Shown: piece after piece, positions 63,171 to 64,000 of the stretch
Layout of the letters: each line of letters opens with the position of its first letter
How positions within the stretch are numbered: the first letter of the stretch is position 1
Source of the DNA: Streptomyces dysideae
GTDB lineage: Bacteria; Actinomycetota; Actinomycetes; Streptomycetales; Streptomycetaceae
Assembly: GCF_001514305.1 (NCBI RefSeq)
Contig: NZ_KQ949076.1
Span: 478,140-542,139 of the forward strand
Length of the DNA: 64,000 bases
Direction: 5' to 3'
Program-made: the position numbers and the translations under genes
Notes under the pieces: generated by a model
What the model saw: the letters and a program-made list of their open reading frames with translations, nothing else
What the model was told of the DNA's origin: nothing
Database searches by the model: none

Positions 63171-64000
63171 ATGGGCGTCACGGGACCCCCCGGGCCGGTG
63201 ATGGACCGGGACGAGGTGGACCGTGCGCTGGCGCGGCTCGGCGCGGAGTACGAGGCGATCGAGACCTCGCTCCTCGCCCTGCAGGACCACGCGGGCCGCA
63301 GACTCCTCGAGGGCGCCGAGCTCACGGGCGTCACCAAGGAGCGCTGGACGGCCGCGGAGGCGTCGATCACGCTGCTGTGGGCGTACTTCGACGCGTACAC
63401 GGACGCGCTGCGCTCCGCGCGTGACATCCGCGCGCGCCGCCGCTGGTCCAGCCGGGACGACCTGGTGGAGCTGACGGAGTTGCTGCGCGGCGAGTGTGTG
63501 ACGGTGGCCGGCAGTGCCACGGCCACCGCCAACGCGCCCACGCTGCACGGCGGTCCGGGCAAGCTCAGCGAGCAGTTCTCGCTGGCCGCGCTGGTGGACC
63601 GGATGAACGAGTTGTACGCGACGTCGCTGGACATGGTCGTCGCCGCCGACGCGGTGTGGTCGGCGCTGCCCGCCCGTATCGATTTACTGGCCGCGGAACT
63701 CCAGCGCACCCGCCGCCTCGCGCACTCCGTCGGCGTACGCCCCGGCGAGCATCCGGCGGGCGACGACCTGGAGCGCATCACCCGCACGCTCACCAGGCTG
63801 CGCGAGGAGGTGGTGTCCGACCCGCTCGCGTACTGGGCGCCCGCGCCGGGCAGTTCGGCGCCGGGCGGCGGGAAGCCGGACACCACGGTCTACGACCGTG
63901 AGGCGCGCGCTCTGGAGGACGTACGGCGGGAGATCGACGCCGTGCTGACGGTCCGCCAGGACGCCGAGCAGCGGCTGGTGCGGCTGCGCGACGTGCTGTC
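63171..64000 (+). CDS. Coiled-coil protein of the GlnX/GlnH operon (3' end outside window)
   Basis: Frame open from ATG 63171 (GAGAGGTGATCG upstream) to the right edge, 276 residues so far. It is rich in Leu, Arg and Glu with long helices (DEVDRALARLGAEYEAIETS, VWSALPARIDLLAAELQRTR, DDLERITRTLTRLREEVVSD), likely coiled coil. No membrane segment or catalytic motif is visible in this part. It lies between glnH and the place where pknG is expected. Confidence 0.75.
   Translation, partial: MGVTGPPGPVMDRDEVDRALARLGAEYEAIETSLLALQDHAGRRLLEGAELTGVTKERWTAAEASITLLWAYFDAYTDALRSARDIRARRRWSSRDDLVELTELLRGECVTVAGSATATANAPTLHGGPGKLSEQFSLAALVDRMNELYATSLDMVVAADAVWSALPARIDLLAAELQRTRRLAHSVGVRPGEHPAGDDLERITRTLTRLREEVVSDPLAYWAPAPGSSAPGGGKPDTTVYDREARALEDVRREIDAVLTVRQDAEQRLVRLRDVL

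Overview
The window is very GC-rich, has strong G/C bias at third codon positions, uses many GTG starts, and carries typical actinomycete families (XRE-DUF5753 regulator with a DUF397 partner, ECF sigma factors with membrane anti-sigma partners, sugar ABC cassettes without their own ATPase, a GlnX/GlnH-type pair). All of this points to a Streptomyces or close relative. It looks like chromosome: housekeeping genes (asd, two aminopeptidase N paralogues, malQ, mscS) alternate with accessory patches full of gene remnants and mobile DNA. The first gene runs off the left edge and the last runs off the right edge.

Layout. 1-6.9 kb: M1 aminopeptidase (5' cut), an AbiEi/DUF559-like protein, and a two-component system whose sensor is a single chain with a canonical kinase half and a degenerate second half. 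6.9-10.3 kb is an accessory patch: a gene fragment, an IS5-type element with a deleted catalytic core, a 148-bp miniature element with an 8-bp target duplication, a secreted lipase-like gene, the 3' end of a group II intron (maturase tail plus a textbook 34-nt domain V), and the monooxygenase fragment it probably interrupted. 10.3-22.4 kb is mostly core: Tat-exported metallophosphoesterase, NUDIX, subtilase, sigma factor with membrane partner, aspartate-semialdehyde dehydrogenase, DUF1203, and a complete aminopeptidase N. 22.4-29.6 kb: a secreted 1781-residue RHS/YD-repeat protein with a variable C-terminal tip and a candidate immunity gene, flanked by truncated genes. 29.6-36.2 kb: two divergent regulator/target pairs (MarR-EamA and TetR-FAD monooxygenase) with strong operator-like repeats, then malQ with a small repetitive protein upstream.

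36.4-38.3 kb holds a decayed polymorphic-toxin cassette: a pretoxin tail and toxin tip split by a second copy of the miniature element, an apparently intact immunity-like gene, and a frameshifted RHS core scrap. 38.4-42.9 kb is an ECF sigma / anti-sigma / ABC exporter operon. 43-50.8 kb: HNH nuclease, MscS channel, Uma2 protein, AraC/VOC/SRPBCC cluster, then frameshifted remnants next to an XRE-DUF397 regulator pair. 50.8-53.4 kb is a degenerate patch with recombinase remnants around an unusual His/Cys-rich, Gly/Pro-repeat secreted protein. 53.5-60.3 kb is a ROK-regulated sugar uptake and cleavage operon (binding protein, two permeases, GH4 glycosidase, BadF-type kinase). 60.5-64 kb starts a GlnX-GlnH-like amino-acid sensing operon, and pknG would be expected downstream.

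The strongest non-routine observations are the MITE-like family with perfect target duplications, one copy of which disrupts a toxin tip; the fused kinase/pseudokinase with a retained internal ribosome site; the group II intron remnant; and the Gly/Pro-repeat protein. No database search was possible, so family names rest on motifs recognised by eye.
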